From assembly GCF_026651855.1 (NCBI RefSeq), contig NZ_CP093281.1, positions 434,001-498,000 of the forward strand: a stretch of 64,000 bases of DNA, written 5' to 3'. The position numbers and the translations under genes are program-made. The first letter of the stretch is position 1; the number at the start of each line of letters is the position of its first letter. This DNA comes from Pseudomonas silvicola (GTDB taxonomy: Bacteria; Pseudomonadota; Gammaproteobacteria; Pseudomonadales; Pseudomonadaceae). This document shows positions 34,712 through 44,533 of the stretch, piece after piece. The notes under the pieces are model-generated. The model ran no database searches. It was given only the letters and a program-made list of their open reading frames with translations, and had not been told where the DNA came from.

Positions 34712-34762
34712 CTTATAGCTTTCGCAGCCAAAAAATTCACCTATGGAAATGAAAGCTATAAG
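34712..34762. repeat. 12-bp inverted repeat in the proP-like promoter region
   Basis: CTTATAGCTTTC (34712-34723) and GAAAGCTATAAG (34751-34762) are perfect inverse copies 27 bases apart, starting 29 bases before the transporter ATG. It may be a regulator site or an mRNA hairpin in the leader. The stretch 34763-35013 shows no gene. Confidence 0.6.
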
Positions 34763-35013
34763 AGGCTGAAAGGCGGATACCTTAGGTAATCTCTTTAAGA
34801 TGTGCAAGTTTGTGACATATATCCTTGCATTAAAGCGTAGCGATGAAGGTATATTCTGTCAAAGTGCTTGAGGGTGAAATAATTGATTGTGTCATTAGGG
34901 GAGAGGTGGGTTTTATTCTGCGCTATATTATGCGGTGACACTGTGCTAGTGAGTTAATTATGCTGCAGTCATTCGCCGCATAGATTCAGCGGCACAAGGC
35001 TGGTGAAGGAAAA

Positions 35014-35254
35014 TCATTTGAACAGCACATTCACGATGGAGGTAAATACTGACCCTGTAACGAAAGCATGATGAATAATATTGTCTTGATTTTGAACATC
35101 CGCTAACCGCTTTAACGCCGCTTCTGGCGTCGCTGCTTCGACCTCTTCATTTAACTTTATAGCTTTGTGAAATGAGCATTACGGCGCTCTCGACATCTGT
35201 TCTTTCAACAGTGGCAACGACCTGATCTTTTTTATAGAAAATGTAATCTGGCAT
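35014..35254 (-). CDS. Small hypothetical protein, frameshifted
   Basis: From ATG 35254 with GGGAA upstream: MPDYIFYKKDQVVATVERTD then VESAVMLISQ. One indel near 35158 continues into NEEVEAATPEAALKRLADVQ and a C-terminal TGSVFTSIVNVLFK, stop at 35014-35016. About 80 residues, partly amphipathic. The coherent continuation after a single-base correction supports a real gene. No family recognised; neighbours do not suggest a role. Confidence 0.5.
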
Positions 35255-35452
35255 GGTCAAATTCCCGTGTAAACATGCAAGTGCAGCGCTTGATACTTGA
35301 TGTCCACTACTTTAGCAAACCCTGGCTGATTGAGCTAAGGCGGTGAATGCCATTGCGGTTGCGATCAATAATTCTCTGTCCGTTTCCAGCGAGCAAGGAT
35401 GGGCTCGATAACGTTTACTGCTGATGAACCCATGTTATTAGCAGGAGGCAGT

Positions 35453-35922
35453 ATGCATTACATTATTAGCGGATTGAATAGCAGCGATTTTGCACATTTA
35501 TACGGAAAGGATGATGAGTACCTGGCACAGTACAGCGCACGCCGAGTGTTAGCTAGCCAAGCCTCAGCTTTGCCAGATCGTATTGGCTTGAAGGATGTTC
35601 CACCAGGAGCTCATGCAATCTTGCTTAATCACACCTATCAACCCGCGCAATCACCATATCAGGGAAAACACGCAATTTTTTCATTCATGAAGGTTGTATG
35701 CAGTCCGGCATCTTCTACAGCGGATCGGAATATCTCGCTAGCGTCAACTCTCACTGCGACCTTCAATCTTGAGCACTGCATTATTGCGGCAAGGAGCTGG
35801 TGACAGGTGAAGTGGAGCCAACCGTTTTAGATCTGCTACAGCGGCCAGAAGCCGTGTATATCCACGCCCATAGTGCGCGATTTGGCTGCTATTTGGCGGC
35901 AATCCACAAGCATCAAGACTAA
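35453..35922 (+). CDS. DUF1203-family protein, frameshifted
   Basis: Starts MHYIISGLNSSDFAHLYGKD after a strong AGGAGG. RIGLKDVPPGAHAILLNHTY and a C-terminal RPEAVYIHAHSARFGCYLAA match the DUF1203 family of about 155 residues; the H-A-H near the end is highly conserved and may be functional. Indels near 35690-35780 disrupt the middle. Function of the family unknown. Single gene followed by a terminator at 36025. Confidence 0.82.
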
Positions 35923-36024
35923 CTCTGCCTTTGACGGCCTGCACCAGCCATAGCGCTGACGCTGGTGCGCTGGTGTGGTGTAGCCGAAAGCCAATAGCAT
36001 TTTCCGCCCGTCTCCGTATTAATG

Positions 36025-36062
36025 ACCTGCTTAGCATCCAAAGGGAGCGAAGCAGGTTTTTT
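36025..36062 (+). terminator. Intrinsic terminator after the DUF1203 gene
   Basis: ACCTGCTT (36025-36032) pairs with AAGCAGGT (36050-36057), followed by TTTTT. The loop is 17 bases. A separate 8-bp inverted repeat, GCACCAGC / GCTGGTGC, sits upstream at 35941-35968. Confidence 0.75.
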
Positions 36063-36173
36063 CGTTTTAAAGACCTGTCTTCGATCACAATTCAATCTAC
36101 AGTCACTGGCGATTTTGTGATTGGCTCCGCATCCCCAATCACCGGACAGTTTGCTTCGCAGCGTTTCTAATAG

Positions 36174-36209
36174 TTTATATTGTACAACCTGGTTTTACAG
36201 AATAAAAAA
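36174..36209 (+). promoter_or_regulatory. Probable IclR operator/promoter A
   Basis: TTTATATTGTACA, 5 bases, then GGTTTTACAGAATAAAA. It repeats almost exactly the sequence at 38514-38549, with the same internal spacing, and precedes the first MFS gene. The right part is an imperfect copy of the palindrome TGTTTTAC-AGA-GTAAAACA. Likely target of the IclR protein encoded between the two sites. Confidence 0.7.
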
Positions 36210-36250
36210 GCATCTTCTCCTGATAACCATAATCAGACCCTGCGGAAAGA

Positions 36251-37597
36251 ATAGACTGAACAAACCCTGAAACAGACGGCGGTCTCGGCGCTGGAACGCG
36301 AAACCATGCGTCGCGTGATCTGGCGCATCCTGCCGTTCCTGGTGGTGAGCTTTATCTGGTGTCTTTATCGATCGCGGCGACCCAATATCGGCATGGCCGC
36401 TCTCCAGATGAATGAGGATCTTGGTCTGAGCAAGGCCGCCTTTGGTTTCGCCAGCAGTCTGTACTTCGTGGCGTATTTCCTGTTTGAGGTGCCCAGTAAT
36501 CTGGCGATGCAGAAGTTCGGCGCGCGCTTGTGGGTCCCGCGCATCATGATCAGCTGGGGCATAGTTTCAATGTGTATGGCACTGGTGGAAACCTCTTCGT
36601 CTTTATATGTGCTGCGTTTTTTACTTGGTGCGGCTGAAGCCGGCTTCTTCCCTGGCGTGGTGTTGTATCTGACCTGGTGGATCCCTGCGCGTTATCGCGC
36701 GCGTATTATTGCCTCGTTTATGGTGGCGATCCCGCTGGCGAACTTTATCGGCTCACCGCTTTCTGGCTTGATACTCACACTCGACGGATGGATGGGACTG
36801 CGCGGCTGGCATCTGCTGTTCATTATTGAAGGATTGCCTGCCGTATTGCTCGGTATTGCCGCCTATTTTGTCCTGAGCAATCGCCCACACGAAGCGCGCT
36901 GGCTCAGCGGTGAGCAGAAGCAGTGGCTGGAATCCACGCTGCAGGCCGAGCGCCAGAAGCAAAAAAATATCGGTCATATTTCTACCTGGCAATTACTGAA
37001 GCACAAACATATCTGGCTGATGGCACTGATCTATTCTGGCGCATCATCAGCCGGCACCACCCTCAGCGTCTGGTCACCTCAACTGCTGAAATCATTCCAT
37101 CTTGATAATCTCACCACCGGAATGCTCAATGCGATTCCTTATGGTTTGGCGTCGATATTGATGATTGTGTGGGGAAGAAGCTCAGACCGCACGGGCGAAC
37201 GACGCTGGCACACGGCATTAACGTTGTTCATGATCGCTGGAGGGATTTTCGCCGCGTTTGTCAGCCTTTCGTTACCGGCAACCATAATTATCATGTGTCT
37301 GATTCTGGTCGGCGCTTATTCTATGAAAGGGCCATTCTGGGCACTGGCGGCGGGCTGGATGAGCAGTCAATCCGCTGCGGCAGGGCTGGCGGCGATAGGG
37401 GCGATCGCCAACCTGATTGGTGGCGCGGTAATGGTCAATGCTTACGGCATCATCAATGAAAAGACCGGTAGTCACACTTTGGCACTGTTGCCTCTGGCTG
37501 CGCTTTGCCTGTCAGGGGGGATTGCAGTAGTGATGATGGGGCGTAATCTTTCGCAAGGCCAAAGGCGGAAGGTCGCTTGTCGAGTCACTCATCCTGA
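36251..37597 (+). CDS. MFS anion:cation symporter-family transporter
   Basis: Inner-membrane carrier of the ACS group (tartrate, phthalate, hexuronate-type organic anions). Open from ATG 36306, but the coding signal begins earlier: TEQTLKQTAVSALERETMRR is in frame from 36255, behind GGAAAGA and a disturbed ATAG where ATG is expected. MFS blocks: VAYFLFEVPSNLAMQKFGAR, RFLLGAAEAGFFPGVVLYLT, FIIEGLPAVLLGIAAYFVLS, PQLLKSFHLDNLTTGMLNAI and FWALAAGWMSSQSAAAGLAA, all typical. A local indel pair hides the D-R-x-N region near 36365. The natural stop is probably at 37595 after one indel; otherwise the frame runs to 37718. Downstream of operator A. Confidence 0.85.
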
Positions 37598-37615
37598 ACT
37601 GACTCAGTGTGGAGA

Positions 37616-37645
37616 CTTCCGGGCACACTGTGGTGAGCCCGGAAG
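37616..37645. terminator. Hairpin between convergent MFS and iclR genes
   Basis: CTTCCGGGC / GCCCGGAAG, a perfect 9-bp stem with a 12-base loop, placed between the two converging stops. No long U-run on either side. Confidence 0.55.
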
Positions 37646-37665
37646 CTATCTGACACAACGATCAG

Positions 37666-38394
37666 TTATCGGTTGTCAGTGCGTCTTCACCGTATTGCGC
37701 ACTGCAAAACGGCTTTGATGCACCCAGTTTTAAAGAGAGTCGTGCGGCACTCTGGCCTCATTTGCTGCGTCAGGCCATCATCACGGCGCGATTCCACCAG
37801 GCGCGAGGCCGGGCCGGTTAACGCTAAGGCAGCAATCAATTTATCGTTCACGCCAAATACCGGCATCGCGAAGGCGGCGGTATGCGGATCGCGTGCGCCT
37901 GAGGTATATAACGGCAGGCGTGGATGCTTATCAAACAGGGCTTCATTGAGCCCCCAGAAGCGCAGCACCTGACTAATCGCAGACTGATCGAGAGGGAAAA
38001 TCGTGCCGGGCAAACGGCTGTGTCGTAATCCTTCCGAAGCCTCGGCGCGGAATAAGCACATGCGCTGGCCGCCTTCAATCACATACCAACTAGCACTCTC
38101 ATGGGTAGCCAGCGCCAGTTGTTGCAGCTCGGGCTGTACCACGCTGGCCAGATGGAAAGATTGCTCATACAACTTGCCCAGATACAGCAAGCGTGGTCCC
38201 AGTCCATAGCTCCCATTTTCATGGCGCACCACGTAGTTCATTCGTTCGAGAGAATTCATCAGGCGATAAACCGTGGTTTTGTGGTAACCCGACGCCTGCG
38301 ACAACGCAGTCAGCGTCAGGCTATCGTCGCCTGGACGGAAACAGTCCAGTAGCGCTAGCGCCTTCTCCACCGCAATAACGCCTTCATTTCCCAT
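37666..38394 (-). CDS. IclR-family transcription regulator
   Basis: N-terminal winged helix: GVIAVEKALALLDCFRPGDD, LTALSQASGYHKTTVYRLMN, SLERMNYVVRHENGSYGLGP. The C-terminal effector domain, from SVVQPELQQLALATHESAS to FAMPVFGVNDKLIAALALTG, is typical IclR. One indel near 37790 should restore LSLKLGASKPFCSAQYGEDA and a stop at 37666; without it the frame ends at 37687. ATG 38394 follows AGGAGG. It is encoded between two copies of a palindromic operator, so it probably controls both flanking transcription units, responding to a small organic acid. Confidence 0.88.
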
Positions 38395-38513
38395 GCATTC
38401 CTCCTGTTTTGAACGACAACGAGTGTACCTGAATTTTTGTGAGTCACCTCGTGTTTACGTCACAAACGCCGATAAGGCTATGGCTAAATCTGCCTCGCCC
38501 TGGCTATAGTTGT

Positions 38514-38549
38514 TTTATATTGTACACACATGTTTTACAGAGTAAAACA
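38514..38549 (+). promoter_or_regulatory. Probable IclR operator/promoter B
   Basis: TTTATATTGTACA, 5 bases, then the perfect palindrome TGTTTTAC-AGA-GTAAAACA (38531-38549), ending 14 bases before the ATG of the catabolic operon. Near-identical copy at 36174-36209. IclR-family proteins bind such palindromes. Confidence 0.75.
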
Positions 38550-38562
38550 AAGCGAGGAAGAG

Positions 38563-39250
38563 ATGAGCATTCACACTACTGCATGATCCAACGAAATATC
38601 AGCCGCGTGACCCCGGAAGAAGTGCAACAAGCGGCTGAGTATCAGGCGGCGATCCTGGCTGATGTTGCCGGGCGTCGCGGCACGCTGCACGGCCGAATCA
38701 AACCGCTTTCACCGCAGATGAAAGTGGCGGGTCCGGCCATCACCGTTGAGGTACGTCCGGGTGACAATCTGGCCATCCATGCTGCACTGGCGATTGCCCA
38801 ACCGGGCGATGTGATTGTGGTGGATGGCAAGGGCGACCTCAGTTGCGCGTTGCTGGGGGAGATTATGGCGACCCAGGCAGAGGCTTCCGGCATCGCGGGC
38901 ATCATCATTGATGGTGCGAGATGCCGATATGCTACAAGCAGTCATATCCGGTGTTTGCTGCGGATTGAACTTGTGGCCCCACCAAACTGATTCCGGGGCG
39001 CGTTAATCATCCTATTTCCATGGCCGGAGCTCAGATTCAGGCCGGTGATTTGGTGGTGGGTGATGTTGATGGCGTGGTGGTGATACCGCGTAATGAAGTA
39101 CAGGCCATCATTGCCTTAGCGAAGAAAAAGCTGGACGGCGAAACCCAGCGCATTGCCGCTATCCGAGCTGGCGATGCGCGCGCGCCATGGCTTGAGAACG
39201 CACTGCGCCAGGCAGGTATGCTGGCAGAAGGGAGACGCTGTGATGGCTAA
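38563..39250 (+). CDS. RraA-like aldolase/demethylmenaquinone methyltransferase-fold protein
   Basis: Family includes 4-hydroxy-4-methyl-2-oxoglutarate aldolase and RraA. MIQRNISRVTPEEVQQAAEY, RIKPLSPQMKVAGPAITVEV, RPGDNLAIHAALAIAQPGDV, IVVDGKGDLSCALLGEIMAT and AGIIIDGA-RD form the conserved core; the G-x-x-x-A and R-D (metal and substrate loop) are disturbed by an indel near 38918. The C-terminal half, AGAQIQAGDLVVGDVDGVVV, is in frame. Indels near 38580, 38918 and 38965. In the catabolic context an aldolase role is favoured over RNase E regulation. First gene of the operon; overlaps the next by 8 bases. Confidence 0.82.
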
Positions 39251-40187
39251 AGCCCCTGTCATTCTGATTACCGGCAGCGATCTGGCTGCCGACGCGGTAG
39301 CCATACTTCGTGAGTTTGAGTTGGTCTTTGCGGGAAAACAACCCACTGAGACGCAGTTGATTGACCTGTGCCACCAGCTCAATCCGGTCGCGATTCTGGT
39401 GCGTTACGGCAAGATCAACGCCGCCGTGATGGATGCCGCACCGGCCTTGCGGGTGATCTCCAAACACGGCAGTGGTATTGATGTCATTGACCAGCAAGCC
39501 GCCACCGCACGACAGATTCGTGTCTGTTCTGCACCAGGAGCTAATGCCGCGGCTGTGGCGGAACATACCGGCATTGATATTGGCCTGCGCCAAATCTGTG
39601 ATGCCGCTCGATGCGCGCCTGCGTGCAGGATTCTGGGATAAATCGACACACAAATCGATTGAGCTGGAAGGACGTGTATTAGGGTTAATTGGCTTAGGTG
39701 CGATCGGCAGTCGCGTGGCTCGCATCGGGAATGCAATGGGCATGCGGGTCGTGGCTTATGATCCTTTGCGCGTGAATTCCCCGGCCTGTGAATTGGTTAA
39801 TAGCCTTGAATCACTTCTGGCACAGGCTGATGTGGTGTCGCTGCACTGCCCACTGACAGAGTCCAATCGTGAAATGATCAACGCCGACACGCTGGCGAAC
39901 TGCAAGCCCGGCGCAATCCTGGTTAACACCGCGCGCGGCGGGTTAATCAACGAGGCGGCACTCGCTGATGCGCTGCAATCAGGCAAGTTACATTGGGCAG
40001 CATTGGACAGTTTCAGCGCTGAGCCGCTGACCGCGCCGCATCGCTGGCAGGGCATCAGTAACGTGATTCTTTCTCCGCATATTGGTGGCGTGAGTGATGC
40101 TTCTTACATCCGCATGGGAACGGTGGCGGCACAGAATATTTTGCAGCACTGGCAGATACGCCGCTGGAAGAGGGCGTGTCACCATGA
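39243..40187 (+). CDS. D-2-hydroxyacid dehydrogenase, NAD-dependent
   Basis: SerA/GhrB-like fold. VISKHGSGIDVIDQQAA (substrate domain), RVLGLIGLGAIGSRVARIGN (Rossmann G-x-G-x-x-G), ADVVSLHCPLTESNREMIN, GAILVNTARGGLINEAALAD with the catalytic Arg, and VILSPHIGGVSDASYIRM with the catalytic His. Indels near 39575 and 40160; correcting the second gives a C-terminal LADTPLEEGVSP and stop at 40185-40187, overlapping the next start (ATGA). About 315 residues. It would oxidise a hydroxyacid or reduce a 2-oxoacid in the IclR-regulated pathway. Substrate unknown. Confidence 0.87.
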
Positions 40188-41111
40188 TCAGTCTGACTCA
40201 ACCGGAAATCCGCCAGGCCGAGGTGTTCAGCCGCTTGCCCGACCGATTCAGAAAACCCGATCCGGCGAATGCCTGGTCAGCCGCCAATCGCGGTGGTCAG
40301 GCTGTTGACTCCTTTCTGGAAGGGCCTGTCTGGCATCCTTCTGGCTGCCTTTACGTCACCGATATCCCGTACGGCAGAATCTTTCGGGTGGATAGGCAGG
40401 GCGAGTGGGAGTTGATCGTTCAGTATCAGGGCGAACCCAACGGTATGAAGTTGCTGGATGAGGACACGTTGCTGATCACCGATTACCAAAACGGATTGAT
40501 GAAACTCCCTTAATGACCGAAGTGTCACGCCATGGCTGACGCGTCGCAACAGCGAGAGTTTTAAAGGCGTCAACGATCTGACGTTTGACCGTCATGGCAA
40601 TCTCTATTTCACCGATCAGGGGCAAACGGGTCTGCACGATCCGACGGGACGCGTATACCGCTTATCGGTGGATGGGCGTCTCGATTTGTTGCTGGATAAT
40701 TGCCCGAGCCCAAACGGGCTGGTGCTATCGCCGGATGAGAGCCTGATGTATGTAGCGATGACGCGGGGAAATTGTATCTGGCGCGTACCGCTGCAAAAGG
40801 ACGGTTCGGTGAGCAAGGTCGGGCAGTTCTTCACTTCACACGGCCCGCGGACCCGATGGACTCGCCATCAACACCGAAGGCGAATTGCTGATTGCCAATC
40901 CCGATTAGGCCGTCTGTGGTTATTGAATGCGATGGCGGAACCCATCCAAATCATTATCAGCCCAGCGGGTCGCTCAACCACCAATGTCTGTTATGGCGGA
41001 GCCGAGCGCCGGCGACTGTTTATCACCGAGTCGGTCACTGGCTCAATCCTGACCTGCGACATGGCTGTTCCCGGTGCCGCGCTGTCAGGTCGTTCCACTC
41101 CAGCAAGCTAA
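40184..41111 (+). CDS. SMP-30/gluconolactonase-family lactonase
   Basis: Six-bladed beta-propeller hydrolase that opens sugar lactones. DSFLEGPVWHPSGCLYVTDI carries the metal-binding Glu; GEPNGMKLLDEDTLLITDYQ, FKGVNDLTFDRHGNLYFTDQ, CPSPNGLVLSPDESLMYVAM (Asn ligand) and a GPDGLAINTEGE block (Asp ligand, displaced by an indel near 40855) follow. ATG 40184 overlaps the dehydrogenase stop. Indels near 40515, 40855 and 40905. About 305 residues. Its presence suggests that a lactone is an intermediate or substrate of the pathway. Confidence 0.87.
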
Positions 41112-41147
41112 CAACAACAGGTGCCACAGAGCACCATGGAGCATCGC

Positions 41148-42492
41148 ATGACCCTGCATACCTTACCTGACGCCATGCCAGCGCGCCCGCTGCGCCTGAG
41201 AAAACCCTGAATCCCCAAGAAATGGATCGCAGCGAACACGCGGCGGCTAAAGCATTCAGGCGAATCCTGCCTTTCATCTTTATCTGTTACGTGATCAGTT
41301 ATCTGGACAGGACCAATGTCAGCTTTGCCGCGCTGGGCATGAATGCCGATCTAGGGATAACGGCGGAGCAGTTTGGTTTTGGCGCAGGGATGTTCTTTAT
41401 CGGTTATTTCCTGTTTGAGATCCCATTAATTTGATTATGCAGAAAACCGGGGCACGCATCTGGATTGCGCGCATCATGATTTCGTGGGGTTGATTTCGAT
41501 GGCGACGGCGTTTGTGACGGGGCCAACCAGTTTTGCCGTCGCGCGTTTTTGTCTCGGCATGGCTGAAGCAGGCTTTACGCCAGGCATCTATCTGTTTTTC
41601 ACTTACTGGTTTCCCGGCACCTGGCGAGCAAAAATCACTGCTGCGTTTTTGGTGGGCATCCCGGTGGCAAACATCATCGGTGCCCCTATTTCGGGGGCGC
41701 TGATGCAGATCACCAGCCATGAACACATCCGTAACTGGCAGTGGTTGCTCTTGATTGAAGGCGTGCCAGCCGTGTTACTTGGCATCGCGTGTTTGTTCTT
41801 CCTCGACGATAAACCGGCTAAGGCGAAATGGCTGACTGACGATGAAAAAAGCCTGTTGCAACGCAGATTGGATGAAGAACAACAGCGCATCGCTGACAAA
41901 CATGGCGACAGCATGCGGCACGCGATGCGTAATCCGCTGCTGTGGCTGCTGGCATTGATCAATTTTTGTGGGATAGTCGGTTCGATTGGTGTCGGCTTGT
42001 GGATGCCACAGATCATCAAACAGATGGGCGTCAGTCACACAGCGACCGGTTTTCTCACTGCTTTACCGTACGTTTGCGGGGCACTCAGTATGTTGTTCTG
42101 GGCACGAAGAGCAAACCTTTCACCACATCGCATTCGTTGGATCAGTGGAGCGTTAGTGATGGCTGCCATAGCATTATCTTGCAGCGCGGTGGTGTCAGAA
42201 CCGGTGCTAAAAATGCTGGCACTTTGCATCACTGTCAGCGGCATTCTGGCCTTTCAGGCATCGTTTTGGGCGCTGCCATCGGGTTTTCTAACCGGCAATG
42301 CCGCAGCGGCTGGGTTGGCCGTGATTGTTTCAGTGGGCAATCTGGGCGGTTTTTGGCCCTTCACTGATTGGATACGTTAAACAGATGTCAGGCGGCTTTA
42401 TGTGGGCACTGTTAGCAGTATCGGCAATATTGCTATTCGGCGCACTGGCGGTGGCTCAGGTTCGCGATCCTTACAAAACGCCCTCTTCATGA
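41148..42492 (+). CDS. MFS anion:cation symporter-family transporter, second copy
   Basis: Same group as the carrier at 36251. Begins at ATG 41148 behind GGAG with one indel, or at 41222 (MDRSEHAAAKAFRRILPFIF). ICYVISYLDRTNVSFAALGM is the intact D-R-x-N MFS signature; FFIGYFLFEIP, RFCLGMAEAGFTPGIYLFFT, RNWQWLLLIEGVPAVLLGIA and FWALPSGFLTGNAAAAGLAV follow. Indels near 41210, 41430, 41490 and 42350. About 440 residues. Last gene of the operon led by the RraA-like gene, so it probably imports the pathway substrate. Confidence 0.87.
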
Positions 42493-42502
42493 ATGACACA
42501 GA

Positions 42503-42528
42503 TTGCCGCGCCCTTCAGGGCGCGGCAA
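42503..42528. terminator. Hairpin between convergent MFS and fimbrial genes
   Basis: TTGCCGCGCCC / GGGCGCGGCAA, a perfect 11-bp GC-rich stem with a TTCA loop between the two converging stops; probably ends both transcripts although a T-run is lacking. Confidence 0.65.
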
Positions 42529-42534
42529 GGTAAC

Positions 42535-43253
42535 TTAGGTGCCGGTATGGCTCTGATATCCCACCGGGTTACCGTTGTCGTCAAACACCTCATAAATCAC
42601 GCTCTCACCCACCTGAACCGGTTGCGCTATTGGGAGGGTGACCGAACCAAACGGCGCCACCAGCACATCATCCACTTTAAGCTTATTGGCAATCTGTAAT
42701 CTTAAGCTCATATACCACGCCGTTGGATTCTCTAGTGTTAGCTGGCGTTCGTGCACGATAAAACGCAGCTTCTGCACATCTTCAGGCTGAGGCACGCCCA
42801 GCGCCGCCGATCGGATAAAAACCTTAAGCCGCAACCGCAGCGGCAACAGGATTTTTTGTTCTGCGCTGCCTGTTTGCCTGCTCAGCGCGGGAATCTGATA
42901 AATATTCAGCCAGTAAAGGCTCTCACGATCCTCCGGCAACGACTGGTGTGAAGTGAGCACCAGACGAATTGCACGCTGCTCATCAGGTGCGAGTTTCATC
43001 ATCGGCGGCATGGCAAAAATGGGTGCACTGCTCAATTCCGGGGACTGCATCAAATCACCGTCATCGCTCCAGATCTGTACCACGGAGGGGTTTCCGCACC
43101 GTTCTTTATATTTAGCGCCTGGCTGCTCTCACCGGCATTAAAAATGATGCGTGTTCTATCCACATTCACCACGGCCATGGCGTGAGCAGCGAATAACAGG
43201 CTGCTCAATGCCATTGTGTTACTGAAAACTGACCACCACTTGCAACTGCGCAT
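42535..43253 (-). CDS. Second fimbrial periplasmic chaperone, frameshifted
   Basis: PapD/FimC-type chaperone for pilin subunits. Signal-like N-terminus MRSCKWWSVFSNTMALSSLL, then AVVNVDRTRIIFNAGESSQA with the conserved Arg; SLPEDRESLYWLNIYQIPAL is the chaperone signature; LRLRLKVFIRSAALG holds the conserved Lys strand. One indel near 43085. Ends GYQSHTGT. About 239 residues. It overlaps the end of the adhesin gene if ATG 43253 is used; ATG 43214 is the alternative. Last gene of the operon; a second chaperone beside the one at 47082-47792 suggests subunit specialisation, perhaps for the adhesin. Confidence 0.87.
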
Positions 43254-44530
43254 TGACTGTCCCTGCTGTTACTGTTTGTCCACTTATGGCTTCGAGCGAA
43301 GCCAAAAAATCACCGCTGTAAATATTGCTGCTACCGGAAGAGACCAGCGAGGTGAGATCCGTATAGGCATACCAGCCGCGCGTATTCCCGGTGCCGGTGC
43401 TGGCGAGGTTAGGTAATAAGTTAATGGCAGAACCACTGGCGTTATAAATTTTGATGCCCACACCCGAGGCCACGCCGCTGCTGCCATATTGATTATCCAG
43501 CAGCCAGGTCAATCCGCCGCCGCTGGTGGTCAAACCCAACTGTGTCGCTTGTGACACCGCGTTAGGTTGATTCACCAGTAAGCCCATCGCGACATTGGCG
43601 GCAGTGCTGGTGGATGTGCTGGTGCTGGATCGCGCGCCCGATTCGCACTGCAGCGAGATCGAAAACGGTACCTGACTGCTACCGCCTGCTTTGAGCGCGT
43701 TCACACTGATGGTTGGCAGCAGCACCACAGACGGGTAGTTCTGGACTTCACACAACGCGCCCCGCACATAGGTCACGTTGCGATACGTACCCAGGCGGCG
43801 GGCCAGTTGCCGTAAAACCCGTACCAATAGCTGGCGCTGTCCTGGCCTACTGCCAGACTTGTCCAGACCTGGCCTTTAAATGCAATATACCGCGCGGCTG
43901 CGTCCAAAGATCGCTGTAGCGATTATCGCCATTGGCGTAATAGCTGGTTGAACTGATTTTGAACATTTCGTACAACACGTTGCTAAACGCGCTGGCCGGA
44001 ATGTAAAGGTAGGTGCCGTCAGAGTACCAACTGTCGGCGGTAAACTGGCGTGACTTCCAGTAGCGGCTGTAATACTCACCGGTGGTCAGATTGGTCATGC
44101 GCACTGCCACGTTTTTCGCCACGTCGTAATAAGCGCCGCTAACCTCGCTGCTGGCATACATGCCAGCATAGGCGCTGTCACCGTTGGTGGCGTACATCTC
44201 ATACAAACTGCCCGCATCCGCTACTGCACAGCGGTAGAGGATCTGATTCGGGCTGTAAGCGGTGTTGCTGGCGGAGGTGAGAAACGAACCGACTGAACTG
44301 GCCAGCAACGATCCTGCGGGCTGAAAGGATGTACCGCTGTTGATGCTGATCACCGATGGCAAACCCAGGTTGCCTGAACAGGTATCACAGGCACCCGTCC
44401 AGGACGATGCGGTGTAGCCGGCTGCCAGAGCGGCGGCTGAAAGCGATGAGGTGCTGGTGACTTTGATGCAGTTTGCCCATAACGTCAGCGGCAGCATCAG
44501 CAGCACAACGAGGAGATATTTAATTTTCAC
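43219..44530 (-). CDS. Fimbrial tip adhesin, two-domain, frameshifted
   Basis: Starts at GTG 44530 (KIKYLLVVLLMLPLTLWANC), a signal peptide. The N-terminal part, with many Ser, Tyr and Gly (SSWTGACDTCSGNLG, EVSGAYYDVAKNVAVRMTNL, SVLYEMFKISSTSYYA-like), is a receptor-binding domain unlike pilins. The C-terminal part (YVRGALCEVQNYPSVVLLPT, PFSISLQCESGARS, NAQLQVVVSFQ) is a pilin domain with its cysteine pair and terminal beta strand. Indel near 43800-43850. About 437 residues, larger than FimH (300). Three bases after the usher stop. Receptor unknown. Confidence 0.82.
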
Positions 44531-44533
44531 GAG

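Noticed and set aside
39159-39743. Open frame of 194 codons antisense to the dehydrogenase
   Set aside because: Overlaps Rossmann-domain coding sequence on the + strand; no motifs of its own.
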